DNA from: Novosphingobium profundi
GTDB lineage: Bacteria; Pseudomonadota; Alphaproteobacteria; Sphingomonadales; Sphingomonadaceae
Length of the DNA stretch: 64,000 nucleotides
Reading direction: 5' to 3'
Assembly: GCF_018491765.1 (NCBI RefSeq)
Contig: NZ_JABWCU010000008.1
Location: 1-64,000 of the forward strand
Below the pieces are notes generated by a model. That model was not told where the DNA came from. It did no database searches and saw only the letters and a program-made list of their open reading frames with translations. The position numbers and the translations under genes were made by a program. The number at the start of each line of letters is the position of its first letter. The first letter of the stretch is position 1. Shown in pieces: positions 27,531-37,188 of the stretch.

Positions 27531-28661
27531 CTAGGCGAACTGCGCTTCCGGTTGCCGCGAAGGGGCGCCGGCAACGAAGCCCATCGCCGCCATGATCGTG
27601 CGCGCCTGGTTCTCCCAACTGAACAGGTTCGAGCGCGCCTGCCCCTTTTGCGACAGGTCCTGCGCCAGGTGCGGATCGCCCATGATCTCGAGGATGCGCG
27701 TGACGATGCTGCCCGCATCGTAAGGGTCGCAATAGAGCGCGGCATCGCCGCAACGCTCGTTGAGCACGGGCAGGTCCGAGGTCACCACCGGACACCCAAA
27801 GCGCATGGCCTCGCTCGGCGGCAGGCCCGAAGCCTCGTAGAACGAGGGGTACATCAGGCAGCTGGCTTCGCGGTAGAGCCGGGCGAGTTCGTCGTTGTCG
27901 ACATAACCGGTGAAATGGACGTGGCGCCGCTCGTGATCGGACAAGTCCGCGAGCAAGGCATCGCACTGCGCGTTGGGCTTGCCCACGAGCCGGGTCTCGA
28001 TACCGCGAGCGGCCAGGGTCCGGGCGGACGCGAAGACGCCTTCCACGTTCTTGCGGTTCGAAAAGCCACCAACATGGAGCACGTAAGGCCGGCCTTCGCC
28101 ACCCGGTTCCGGGCGCGGCGAGGGCGGCTCGTCATTCATCCAGCTCCCGTTGGGCGCCACCACGATGTGCGCCGGCCGCCCCCCGTTTCCCGCCCGGATC
28201 GCATGCGCTTCGGTGTGCGAGACGGTGATCAGCGGATGGGCCCGGCGCACCAGAAAATAGCCGATGATCCCGTGCAGCAGGCGATAGGCCAGACTGTAGT
28301 CGCGCGTAAACTGCCGAAACGACTGGTCGTGCAGCATCACGCCCACGCGGCCCCGCCCCACGAGACCGCGCAAGGGAGCGATATTGCCCAGGCACAACAA
28401 GGGTGTGCGCCCCGCCCGGCGCGGCAGCGTGACCTGCTCCCAGAAATGCCCCTGGCCGCCGCGCACGTGCTCGGTCGCAATATGCCGGACCCCGAGCGAG
28501 CGGAAATCGGCCCCCTCGGGCGCCACCAGCATCGCCCGCAATCCCGCATACTCGCCCTTGTCGATGAGCCGATCGAGCGCCTGGACGAATTCGCGCGACA
28601 CCCGCTGCACCCCGGTTGCGGGTTGGCAGAGGAAGCGGCCGTTGATGAGGAGATCGCTCAT
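27531..28661 (-). CDS. Glycosyltransferase family 4
   Basis: This 376-aa GT-B enzyme has LHVGGFSNRKNVEGVF near residue 195 and the donor motif EASGLPPSE (E-x7-E) near 285, then MRFGCPVVTSDLPVLNE and DAALYCDPYDA. This combination is typical of the mannosyl/rhamnosyltransferases of surface polysaccharide clusters. It is convergent with the polymerase gene across a 96-bp gap and co-directional with the GT2 gene 64 bp upstream. Confidence 0.85.
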   Translation of the reverse strand: MSDLLINGRFLCQPATGVQRVSREFVQALDRLIDKGEYAGLRAMLVAPEGADFRSLGVRHIATEHVRGGQGHFWEQVTLPRRAGRTPLLCLGNIAPLRGLVGRGRVGVMLHDQSFRQFTRDYSLAYRLLHGIIGYFLVRRAHPLITVSHTEAHAIRAGNGGRPAHIVVAPNGSWMNDEPPSPRPEPGGEGRPYVLHVGGFSNRKNVEGVFASARTLAARGIETRLVGKPNAQCDALLADLSDHERRHVHFTGYVDNDELARLYREASCLMYPSFYEASGLPPSEAMRFGCPVVTSDLPVLNERCGDAALYCDPYDAGSIVTRILEIMGDPHLAQDLSQKGQARSNLFSWENQARTIMAAMGFVAGAPSRQPEAQFA

Positions 28662-28725
28662 GAAGGCTCCGTACCTGCGCGAAGCGATGGCGCGAACGCG
28701 GGGCGCGTCGAGGAAACGGGTGAGT

Positions 28726-29625
28726 TCACAGTTCCAGGATGCGCATCGGATCGACGCGCCCGCGCACGATGTCCCAGAGCGCCACCCAGTTACCGATCAC
28801 TCGCCCGCGCCGGTCGACCCAAGGCTCCGGCTTCGCCGAGCGCACGTGGTTGGCGATCATGTTGCGCGTGGCCATGCCTAGCGCCTTGCGGCGCTTCATG
28901 CTGCCCTTGCGCAGCAGATAGAGCGGATTGACGATCTGCGAATAGCCCAGCCGCTTGCCGCAACTGCGCCCCCCCTTGATCCCCTGGTGGACCCCCGCGA
29001 AACCGTCGGTCCGCCCCATGCGCCGCCCACGCGCGACCCGTACCGCGAAGTCGACATCCTCCTGCCAGGCGTAGAGCGGCAGGTTCTCGTCGAACTTCTC
29101 CCCTTCGATCACCTCGGCCCGGTAGGCCATATTGCACCCGTAAAGCCCGTCCCAAGGCTCGAGCGAGGGCGGATTGCTCCGCAAGCCACGGCTTTCGTAG
29201 GCCTCGATCAGTGCGCAGGCGCGCTCGAACTCGATACCGCTCGAATTGATGCCGTCGCCCAGCATCGTACCGGTGAGGCCCACGACGTCGGGCAACTGGG
29301 CGAAGCTGCGCACGATGTCCTCGAGGCACGTGCTGGTGGGCACGTAGTCGTCATCGAAGAAGGCCACGAATTCCGGATCGCCCGTGATCGCGGCAAGCGC
29401 GCAGTTGCGCTGCTTGGTAAGTCCGACGGGGCATTCGATGATCCTGAGGCCGGGCAGATCCTCGCCGAAGTCGCGCTCGGGAGGCAGGTCGGCACGCGAG
29501 GTGACCGCCCAGATCATCTCGTTCGGCTTCAAGGTCTGCTGCGCGATGTGGTCCACCCAGCGCCCCAGTTCGCGGGGGCGATGCACGCTTGCGATCACGA
29601 CAACGATCCCGTCGGCCATAGTCAT
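28726..29625 (-). CDS. Glycosyltransferase family 2
   Basis: This 299-aa inverting GT-A enzyme has the metal-site motif AFFDDDYVP near residue 90, a central NMAYRAEVI segment and the WQEDVDFAVR block (catalytic base region) near 195. No membrane segment is evident, so it is cytoplasmic or peripheral. ATG at 29625 is preferred over one at 29619. It is the first gene of a two-gene minus-strand unit and divergent from the next GT2 gene over an AT-rich gap. Confidence 0.85.
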   Translation of the reverse strand: MTMADGIVVVIASVHRPRELGRWVDHIAQQTLKPNEMIWAVTSRADLPPERDFGEDLPGLRIIECPVGLTKQRNCALAAITGDPEFVAFFDDDYVPTSTCLEDIVRSFAQLPDVVGLTGTMLGDGINSSGIEFERACALIEAYESRGLRSNPPSLEPWDGLYGCNMAYRAEVIEGEKFDENLPLYAWQEDVDFAVRVARGRRMGRTDGFAGVHQGIKGGRSCGKRLGYSQIVNPLYLLRKGSMKRRKALGMATRNMIANHVRSAKPEPWVDRRGRVIGNWVALWDIVRGRVDPMRILEL

Positions 29626-29803
29626 CCCTTTCATCCACACGCCTTGAAAAGAGATACTTAATTCAAATCAAATTTCAATTACCATTAATACTACCCCTTC
29701 GAAACAACTTTGCTAGACTAATAAACTTCTCATGGCATGATTGAATTCACAGTACGCGATCAATTCATGCGATATTCGACTCAAGCATTATTCCGGAGCT
29801 TCC
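29626..29803. promoter_or_regulatory. AT-rich divergent gap between two GT2 genes
   Basis: The sequence around 29645-29780 is AT-rich and contains TTAATTCAAATCAAATTTC at 29658-29676, close to words in the gaps at 23673 and 24695. Both flanking genes start here, so it should carry two promoters. Confidence 0.4.
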
Positions 29804-30805
29804 ATGAGCGCAACATTCCGCTTGAGCATAGTGATTGCCAACTACAATTATGGTCGTTTCCTGGCGCGTGCGATCACGAGCGCGCTGGACGTCGACTGGC
29901 CCGACCTCGAGGTGGTCATCGTCGACGATGGTTCGACGGACCACTCGCGCGACATCATCGATTCGTTCGCAGGACGCGTGACGGCGCATTTCCAGGAAAA
30001 CAGGGGACAGGTCGAGGCCAACAACGCGGGCTTCGCGCGCTCGACGGGAAGCCTCGTGATATTCCTCGACGCCGACGACGTGCTCCAGCCCGAAATCGCC
30101 CGCGAGATCGCCAAGGTCTGGCGCAAGGGGGTCAGCAAGGTCCAGGTGCTGATGGAAAAAGTCGACGAGAACGAGCGTCCGCTCAACGCCATCCTGCCCC
30201 ACATCCGTTCGGTGCCGAGCGCCGAAGCCATTCGCAAGTGGGCGCACCGCACCGGCGAATACCCCTCACCGCCCGGATCGGGCAATGCCTATGCGCGCAG
30301 CTTCCTGGACCGGATCTTCCCGCTCGATACTTCGCGCGACAGCTCGACCGACACCACCTGCATCGCCATGGCCCCGTTCCTGGGTGACGTGGTGACCATT
30401 GCCAAGCCGTTGGTACTTTACCGGATTCACGGCGCGAACGACAGCAACATGCTTGCCAAGGTGGACACCTTCGGGCGCGAGGTGGAGCGGGCTCGCAAGC
30501 GCCTGAAAGCCTCGCAGGATGCCTGCGAGATGGAAGGCTTCCCCCCGCCGGACGCAGGATCGCTGCGACGGGGCAACCATCTGCTGCAATTGCGCGCGGC
30601 CTCGCTGCGACTTCAGCCTGCAACGCATCCGCTCGCCGACGATTCGCGCCTCACCGTCCTCAACGATGCGGTCCGGCTGCCATTCCAGGACAGCTTCGAG
30701 CCCCTCGTGCGGCGGATCGCCATTGCCGGCTACTCGGCACTCGTCGCGCTCCTGCCGATGGCCGCGGTACGGCCCATGGTGCGCATGCGCTTCTCATCGC
30801 GCTGA
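29804..30805 (+). CDS. Glycosyltransferase family 2
   Basis: This 333-aa GT-A enzyme begins SIVIANYNYGRFLARAI, with VIVDDGSTDHS and the metal site FLDADDVL near residue 87. The ATG at 29804 is chosen because CCGGAGC precedes it and the family sequence begins right after; an in-frame ATG at 29741 would start in the AT-rich gap. A weak hydrophobic patch lies near the C-terminus. Its 3' end overlaps the converging GT4-flippase gene by 12 bp. Confidence 0.83.
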   Translation: MSATFRLSIVIANYNYGRFLARAITSALDVDWPDLEVVIVDDGSTDHSRDIIDSFAGRVTAHFQENRGQVEANNAGFARSTGSLVIFLDADDVLQPEIAREIAKVWRKGVSKVQVLMEKVDENERPLNAILPHIRSVPSAEAIRKWAHRTGEYPSPPGSGNAYARSFLDRIFPLDTSRDSSTDTTCIAMAPFLGDVVTIAKPLVLYRIHGANDSNMLAKVDTFGREVERARKRLKASQDACEMEGFPPPDAGSLRRGNHLLQLRAASLRLQPATHPLADDSRLTVLNDAVRLPFQDSFEPLVRRIAIAGYSALVALLPMAAVRPMVRMRFSSR

Positions 30806-33496
30806 ACGTGAACGCACGCGGGCCCGCGCCAGCCGCTCGAGCGCGGGGAGTACCAGGCGGTCGTAGAGCATGTGCTCGATCCCGCCTGGCCGGCCCGCAT
30901 GGTGCCAGGCAAGTGCCAATACCATGACGTAAGCCCCCATCCCCAACCCCGCGACGATGACGAGATGGGCCGCCAGCGCAAGCCCGGTCATCCCGTCCAG
31001 CAAAGGGCGCAGCGCCGCCAGGACGAGCACCAGCGCGCCACTGGCCAGGATCGTGCGCCACAGGCCCGCCACCTGGCCGAGCAACGAGACCCCGATCATC
31101 CGGCTGGTCAGTACCATGACGATGAGCGCCGTCGTGACCGAGGCGATCGCGCGCGCGCCCACAGCCCCTTCCACGCCGAAGCCGATCGCGCCGACCACCA
31201 TCAGCGGCAACTTGAAGAGCAATTCGGCCGCGCGCTCGCCAAGCAAGCCCTGCGGCCTGTCGGTGGCCATCGCCAGCGACGCGTAGGGCGCGGTAAAGAG
31301 CGGCGGGATCAGCGTCAGCGACAGCCATTGCAGGATCGGGATGGCGGCCAGCCATTTGTCCCCCAGCGCCAATTCGACCGCGGGTCCGGCCAGGACGCTA
31401 AGCCCCAGCAAGACTGGCGCGCCGAGCGCCAGGACCGCGTTCGAGGCCATCAGATAGGCCGAGGCCAGCCGCGCGCGCTGCCCCGAGATTTGCGAGAAGA
31501 CCGAGAGCAAGGGCCGCAGGATCGGGCGAATCAGCGCCAGTTCGGGTACATAGGACAAGTCGTTCGCCACCGAATAGGTGCCCAGTTGCGCGGGCGCCAC
31601 GAAGCGGCCCAGGATCAGCCGGTCGCATTGCCAGTTGATCGCCGCGATGAGCTGCGCGGCCGTGGTCCACCCCAGAAAGCCTCGAAAGCTCGACCATTGC
31701 GCGAGCGAGAAGCGCGGGCGGTAGGGGGCCAGCAGATAAGTCGCCACGATCCAGATCGAAGGCGTGGCCAGGATCCCGATCATCAAGGCCCGGTAGTCGC
31801 GAAAGGCCCAGGCGCCCAGCACCGAAAGCACCAGCGAACCGGTCTTGCAGATCATCTCGGCGGCGATCTCGCGCCGGTAATTGAGATTGCGCGCGTAGAC
31901 CACGAGGCGCGGACTGCCCATGCCGCGCAGGCCCGGCGCAAGGCCGAGCGCGAGAATCATCCAGGCCAGGTTCTCGCTCTTGTAGAAATGCGCGAAAGGC
32001 AGCGCCAGCGCCCACACCACCAGCGTCAGGGCCAGCCCGCGCAGCAACCCCAGGGTAAAGGCGGTGTCGAGATGGCGCCGCTCGATCTCGTTGCGCGCGA
32101 TCAGGACCTGATAGATCGGCAGCTCGAACACCGCCTCGATGATGGTCACCAGCGTCATGGCGATCGCCACCACGCCGAAATCGGCGGGCGTGAGCAATTG
32201 CGCGAGCGCGAGCAGGGTGAGGAACTCGACCGCTTTGGTGAACAGCCGTCCGCCCATCAGCCAGACCGCGCTGCCCGCCGTGCGTCCGCCCAGGGCCCCG
32301 TTCGCGGGGGCCTCGGGTGGCGGTGGCACGGCGCTGCACGCAACGTCCCCCGAGACCGGCGCTTCGCTCGGCGCGTCGTCCGCCTCCGAGTGCGCCGGCG
32401 CGCCGCCTTGCGCCATCGAGCCCAGCATGGCGGCGTGCTGCGCGACGACGTTGTCGAGGCGGAAGAAGGCGGCCGCCGCGCGGCGTACCGCCTCGTCCTC
32501 AAGCGCCCTTTCATTCTGCACGAAAGCGGCCATCGCCTCGGCCAGGGCCTCGGCATCCTCAACCGGGACGATCCAGCCCTTCTGCGGCGTGTCGATGAGA
32601 TCGCTCGGCCCGAATTCGCAATCGGTGGCGATCACGCAAAGCCCCGCCGAGAGCCCCTCGACGATGGCGACGCCAAAGCCCTCCCACCGCGAGCCGCTGA
32701 CGAAGCAATCCGCTTCGGCGAGGTGCTGCGCGGGATAGGCAACGCTTCCGGCCAGGTGCACCTTGCCGGCAAGCCCGAGCGTCTCGATCTGCTGCGCAAG
32801 AGCGGCGTATTCGTCGCCATCACCGACGATGGTCAGCCGCGCATCGATGCCGCGCGCAACCAGCCGGGCGAAAGCGGCCACCAGCACGTCGTGGCCCTTC
32901 TGCCAGGCCAGGCGCCCGATCGTCACGAAATGGACCGGCCCCTCGCGCGGGACAGCCCGTTCGACTTCGGCGAACTGGCGCACCGGATTGGGCAGGTAGT
33001 CGGTCAGTCCCGGCCGCCCGGTCCGTCCATCGACGTAGCGCGCCAGCGAAGGCGAGACCGCGATGACCTTGTCCATGCGCGGCACGATCCGGTTGAACAG
33101 CGAGAAGGCCAGCCGGGCGCGCCGCGAGCCGCCTCCCTCGATCCGCGGATTGCCGTGGAAATGCATGATGAAGCGCGCCTTCCCCCCCATCAGGCGGTGG
33201 CACAGCCAGACCAGCGCAGTCGGCTCGAACTGGGCGATCACGACGAGGTCGAAATTGCGCCGCCCCAGCCGGCGCGCCACGCGCAGCGGAAAGCCGCGCA
33301 ACTGGTCCACTTCCTCCCAGATCACGCTGTAGGGCAGGTCCTCGGGCAATTCGGGATAGCGCCGGCAATAGAGCACGGTGACATCGAACTGATCCGCGTA
33401 ATGGCTCGACAATCCCAAGGCGAGGTCGTGAACGACCCGCTCCATTCCCGCGAAATGATTCGACGGGGGCACGACATAAAGTACCTTCATCCGCAC
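30794..33496 (-). CDS. Fusion of a family-4 glycosyltransferase with a Wzx-type flippase
   Basis: One uninterrupted 900-codon frame. Residues 1-360 are a GT4 enzyme (start VLYVVPPSNHFAGMERV, IGRLAWQKGHDVLVAAF at 193-209, donor motif EGFGVAIVE at 272-280). Residues 361-405 are an Ala/Pro/Glu-rich linker. Residues 406-880 are a MOP-superfamily oligosaccharide flippase of the WzxC type, beginning SAVWLMGGRLFTKAVEFLTLL with about a dozen membrane segments. The two activities are normally separate proteins. A fusion would place the enzyme that adds a late sugar directly on the transporter that moves the finished repeat unit. No sign of frameshift or stop at the junction. Start is 33496, or the ATG at 33490. 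Confidence 0.88.
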   Translation of the reverse strand: MRMKVLYVVPPSNHFAGMERVVHDLALGLSSHYADQFDVTVLYCRRYPELPEDLPYSVIWEEVDQLRGFPLRVARRLGRRNFDLVVIAQFEPTALVWLCHRLMGGKARFIMHFHGNPRIEGGGSRRARLAFSLFNRIVPRMDKVIAVSPSLARYVDGRTGRPGLTDYLPNPVRQFAEVERAVPREGPVHFVTIGRLAWQKGHDVLVAAFARLVARGIDARLTIVGDGDEYAALAQQIETLGLAGKVHLAGSVAYPAQHLAEADCFVSGSRWEGFGVAIVEGLSAGLCVIATDCEFGPSDLIDTPQKGWIVPVEDAEALAEAMAAFVQNERALEDEAVRRAAAAFFRLDNVVAQHAAMLGSMAQGGAPAHSEADDAPSEAPVSGDVACSAVPPPPEAPANGALGGRTAGSAVWLMGGRLFTKAVEFLTLLALAQLLTPADFGVVAIAMTLVTIIEAVFELPIYQVLIARNEIERRHLDTAFTLGLLRGLALTLVVWALALPFAHFYKSENLAWMILALGLAPGLRGMGSPRLVVYARNLNYRREIAAEMICKTGSLVLSVLGAWAFRDYRALMIGILATPSIWIVATYLLAPYRPRFSLAQWSSFRGFLGWTTAAQLIAAINWQCDRLILGRFVAPAQLGTYSVANDLSYVPELALIRPILRPLLSVFSQISGQRARLASAYLMASNAVLALGAPVLLGLSVLAGPAVELALGDKWLAAIPILQWLSLTLIPPLFTAPYASLAMATDRPQGLLGERAAELLFKLPLMVVGAIGFGVEGAVGARAIASVTTALIVMVLTSRMIGVSLLGQVAGLWRTILASGALVLVLAALRPLLDGMTGLALAAHLVIVAGLGMGAYVMVLALAWHHAGRPGGIEHMLYDRLVLPALERLARARVRSRSAR

Positions 33497-33560
33497 GCGT
33501 CACCATCCGAAGCTGCTGCCCTGACCGATGCCGCTTCCACCGCACCTCGTCCAGGCAAGA

Positions 33561-35789
33561 TCAAGCGTAATACTTGCGATAGTATTCGTAGTAGAAGCCG
33601 GGATCGCCGTAGCCGAACTTGGCCTGCTTGCGGATGTCAACCTGGCTGAGCACGGCCCCGGCAAGCCGGACGCGCCCCTCGGGCAGCAGCCGCAGCGCGG
33701 CACGCACCGCGTGGTCGGCGGTGGCACGCCACTTGGCCACCACGACCACGCCATCGACCTGCGAGGCCAGCGTGCGGGTATAGGTGATCGGCAGGATCGG
33801 CGGTGCGTCAAGCAGGACGAGGTTGAAGCGCTCGCCCAGCCGCGCCAGCAGCGCCGCGATTTCGCCCCCGTTCATGAGGTCCTCAAGGCCGCTGGCATCG
33901 CCCACGATCGGCAGGACATAGGCGCCGCTGTACTCATCGCGGACAAGCGCGTCCTCGAGGCTGGCCTCGCCGCGCAGGACTTCGAGCAGCCCCACGCCCG
34001 GACGCACCGAGTCGAGCAACCGGCTCGCCCCGCGTTGGCGAACGTCGACATCGACCACGACCGCACTCTCGCCGCCAAGTGCCGCGACCCGCGCAAGACA
34101 GGCGCAGATCGTCGTCTTGCCCTCGCGCGGCAGCGCCGAGGTGATCATGATGACGTTGCGCGTACTTCCCAAGGCGTGGTTGATTGCGGCTCGCAAGCCC
34201 CGGAAGGCCTCGACATAGCCCGACATCGGCGCGGCATAGACCGCCTCGATCGGGTTGCGCTGGCCGGGCAGGATGCTGGCGACCTGCGGCACGCTTTCAA
34301 GGCAACGGATACCAAGCTTGTGTTCCACGTCGGCCGAGGTTGAGAGGCCCGTGTAGAGCATCTCGCGGATGAGCCCGACCACCACGCCCACGCCCAGGCC
34401 CACCACCAGCGCCAGCGCGAGGTTCAGCACGGGGCGCGGCGCGAAGGGGGACCGCGGCAGCTCGGCATAGGAAATCACCCGCGCATCGGGGCGTTCGGTG
34501 CCCTGGCTGGCGACGGTCTGCTTGTATTCGGCCAGGTAGCTGTCGTAGAGCTGCTGCGAGGCCTCGGCCCGGCGCGAGAGGTCATCGAGCGCGACCATCG
34601 CGCGGTTGTTCGAGGCCAGCTGGCCCTTGGCCGAGCCCAGCGAGCCCTGCAGCGAGCCGAGACGGCCCGAGGAGACCTCGACCTTGGCCTCCAGGTTGGA
34701 GATGATGCGCTTGATTTCCGAGGCGATCTGCGCGTCGATCGTGTCGAGTTCGGAGCGCGCGCTCTGCAGCGAGGGATAGCCCGGCCCGAACTGCGATTCG
34801 AGCGAGGCGACGCGTCCGGCGACTTCCGCGCGCTTGGAGCGCAGCGAACTGACCACCGGCGAATCGAGCGCCTCGCCCACGTCGTCGCCGGCCGAACCGT
34901 TGCGCAATTGCGCGCGCGCGGTCGAGAGCTGGGCGCGGTCCGCCGCCGCCTCCGCCCGGGCCGAGGCCACTTCCTGGTTGTAGCTGGAGATCTCCTGCTC
35001 GGAGAGCGAGGCCCCGGTCGTGCTGAGGAGATTGTTGGCGATCCGGTACTGCTGCACCCGCGCGGTGTCCGCCATCGCCTGCTGGCGCAGTTCCTCCAGC
35101 CGGCCCGAGAGGAATTTCGCGGCCTGCGCGCCGCTTGCCCGCTTCTGGACGAGATAGAACTGCGAGTACTGGCGGGCGTATTCGTTGGCGATCGCCTGCG
35201 CGTCCCTGGCATCGGGCGCGGTCACCGAGATGTTGAAGGCATGCGTCGTGCCGATGCGCTCGACGCTCAATTCGTCCTGCAAGCGGTTGGCGATCGCGCG
35301 CAGCACCTCTTCGCGTGTGCGCACGGGGGCCGGTCCATCGCCCCCCAGCCCCACGAGCGCCATCAGCCGCTGGCGCAGACCTGCGCCCGAAGTGCCCGCA
35401 AAATTGGGATTCGTGTCGAGTCCAAGCGTGCGCGCCACGCTGAGCGCGAGTTCGTTCGAACGGATGACTTCGACCTCGGTGTCGACCTGGTCCGAATCGG
35501 GCGGCGCGCTCGGATTGGCCTCGCGCCGGGGCGAGCCGCGATCCTCGGCGGTGTTGAGCACCACGCGCGAACTCGCCTTGTACTGGGGATGCTGCAAGGC
35601 GGTGAACGCGATCGCCAGGAGCACGAACAGCCCGGCGATGGCAAGGATCACGGACAGCTGGCGCCGCAGCGCGAAATAGATCGAACGCAAGTCGATGCGA
35701 TCTTCGGGTGGCGAAGCAAGGGCCGGGAAGGCCTGGGCCCATTGGGCCTCGAGCGCGCTGCCGCGATGGACGACAAGAGAATTGTTCAT
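33561..35789 (-). CDS. Wzc/ExoP-like polysaccharide co-polymerase with BY-kinase domain
   Basis: This 742-aa protein has a cytoplasmic N-tail, a membrane helix near 45-63, a Wzz periplasmic domain with long coiled coil (about 200-430), and a second helix near 460-478. The tyrosine autokinase domain carries Walker A ALPREGKTT near 550, Walker A' VVVDVDVR and Walker B LVLLDAPP. The last 17 residues hold seven tyrosines, the usual autophosphorylation cluster. It controls chain length and export together with the OPX protein. A phosphatase partner (Wzb) is not seen nearby. It is 64 bp upstream of the GT4-flippase gene in the same direction. Confidence 0.92.
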   Translation of the reverse strand: MNNSLVVHRGSALEAQWAQAFPALASPPEDRIDLRSIYFALRRQLSVILAIAGLFVLLAIAFTALQHPQYKASSRVVLNTAEDRGSPRREANPSAPPDSDQVDTEVEVIRSNELALSVARTLGLDTNPNFAGTSGAGLRQRLMALVGLGGDGPAPVRTREEVLRAIANRLQDELSVERIGTTHAFNISVTAPDARDAQAIANEYARQYSQFYLVQKRASGAQAAKFLSGRLEELRQQAMADTARVQQYRIANNLLSTTGASLSEQEISSYNQEVASARAEAAADRAQLSTARAQLRNGSAGDDVGEALDSPVVSSLRSKRAEVAGRVASLESQFGPGYPSLQSARSELDTIDAQIASEIKRIISNLEAKVEVSSGRLGSLQGSLGSAKGQLASNNRAMVALDDLSRRAEASQQLYDSYLAEYKQTVASQGTERPDARVISYAELPRSPFAPRPVLNLALALVVGLGVGVVVGLIREMLYTGLSTSADVEHKLGIRCLESVPQVASILPGQRNPIEAVYAAPMSGYVEAFRGLRAAINHALGSTRNVIMITSALPREGKTTICACLARVAALGGESAVVVDVDVRQRGASRLLDSVRPGVGLLEVLRGEASLEDALVRDEYSGAYVLPIVGDASGLEDLMNGGEIAALLARLGERFNLVLLDAPPILPITYTRTLASQVDGVVVVAKWRATADHAVRAALRLLPEGRVRLAGAVLSQVDIRKQAKFGYGDPGFYYEYYRKYYA

Positions 35790-35889
35790 GCTAGCCTCGC
35801 AATCAATTACGTCCTCGCCCCCCGGGGCCGAATGGCGGAATGAAAGTGCGGGAAGCGCGGCACCGCGCCAGCGTCCCCGCGCGGTTGCG

Positions 35890-37188
35890 CTACCCCTTGA
35901 TCCGCAGGCTCAGCAGAGCCGCGTTGCCCGTGAAGGGGCGCGCCTGAAAGCCGTGGCTCGACTGGTCGCGGTGGCTGAGGCCAAGTCCCAGCTCGAGGTT
36001 GCGGCCGATCAGCCAGCGCGCATCCAGGCCGGCCCGGAACTGACTGTCGCGCCGATCGGATCCGAAATAGTCGTAATGACGATAGCCCACCGTGACCGAG
36101 ACGATCAGGTTGCGCAGCAGTTCATAGTCAAGGTCCAGATCGACACCATCACGAATGACTCCCGGTTGATTGTAATAAGGACTGGCTTCGAGGGCCCGGT
36201 CCACGTTCAGCTTCGCCGTCATCAGGGCCGTCGGATTCCAGATGATCCGTCCCGCGTAAGTCAGCCCGGACACGGTGCCCGAACCCGGCTCATCGTAGTC
36301 CTGCGACAGGTAACCTACGCTAATTTCGCCGCTCATCAACGCCGTTAATCCAAATGATACTCCACCGAGAACAGAATATCCTTGCGAGTTCTGACTTAAT
36401 CCACCGAAATTCTCGCGATAATCCTGCCAATTATAGTATCCCTGAACAAATACTCGCAGCGAAGATCCCGCCCTCAACCCCAAACGCGAAGAAATCGAAT
36501 AAGCGGTCCGATCGCGGTAATTCTGCAACACATCCTCGTCCTCGAGATGCACCGTGCGGTAATCGAACTGTTCGGCGCCGCCGCTGGCATTGAACGTGAT
36601 TCCGGCAAGGTCCAGCGTGACCCCGGCACGTCCGGCAAGACGCGTGTAGGTGTTGGGCGCGCCAATCACGGCCTCCCCCAGCGAACCCGCCTGCTCGGTA
36701 AGCCGGCCATAGCCGCCCGACATGTCGATCCGCGCCTCGCCCAAGGCCAGATAGCCCTGCCCTTCGACCTGATATTGCTCGTTGTTCTGCAAGGAGAGGT
36801 CCGCGTAGCGCACCAAGGTCGCGTCCGCCCGCAAGGTCAGGCCGTGATCGGGTGCCGCGTTGACGAAAGACAACCCCGGAACGATGATCGCCCGGCCATC
36901 GGAATGCCGCTCGTTCTCCACGTTGAAGACATTGTCGTCGTATTCGATGCGCGCCGCCAGCGTGGGGTAGAGCGTGAAGGCGCCAAGGCCGATCCCGGGC
37001 GGATCGTAGGCCGCCTTGGAGCGCGCACCGACCGAATTGGCCGTGGCGGTATCGGCCAGCGTCGGCCCCTGGGCCTGGGCCCGGGCCGTAGCCGAAGCCA
37101 GAACCGTGAGGCCCGTCAGCCCGGCCCAGATTCCCGCCCGCACGAGCCTGGAACCGCGCGTTCGTGCAGATCGAACGGGCGCCGTCAT
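35890..37188 (-). CDS. Outer-membrane beta-barrel protein of the exopolysaccharide cluster (BBP2-like)
   Basis: This 432-aa secreted protein has a signal peptide (LVRAGIWAGLTGLTVLASATARAQAQ), then LYPTLAARIEYDDNVFN, the typical opening of the 'outer membrane beta-barrel' proteins found in alphaproteobacterial exopolysaccharide loci. Alternating amphipathic strands run to the C-terminal LLSLRIKG. ATG at 37188 is used; a GTG at 37227 has a G-rich stretch just upstream (GGGGGG) and could be the real start. It may help exopolysaccharide cross or attach to the outer membrane. It is divergent from the short OPX gene. Confidence 0.75.
   Translation of the reverse strand: MTAPVRSARTRGSRLVRAGIWAGLTGLTVLASATARAQAQGPTLADTATANSVGARSKAAYDPPGIGLGAFTLYPTLAARIEYDDNVFNVENERHSDGRAIIVPGLSFVNAAPDHGLTLRADATLVRYADLSLQNNEQYQVEGQGYLALGEARIDMSGGYGRLTEQAGSLGEAVIGAPNTYTRLAGRAGVTLDLAGITFNASGGAEQFDYRTVHLEDEDVLQNYRDRTAYSISSRLGLRAGSSLRVFVQGYYNWQDYRENFGGLSQNSQGYSVLGGVSFGLTALMSGEISVGYLSQDYDEPGSGTVSGLTYAGRIIWNPTALMTAKLNVDRALEASPYYNQPGVIRDGVDLDLDYELLRNLIVSVTVGYRHYDYFGSDRRDSQFRAGLDARWLIGRNLELGLGLSHRDQSSHGFQARPFTGNAALLSLRIKG

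Noticed and set aside
30872..33649. A 925-codon plus-strand open frame opposite the GT4-flippase fusion
   Set aside because: The composition is Arg/Asp/Gln-rich with no domain signal; the minus-strand protein has clear GT4 and Wzx motifs.
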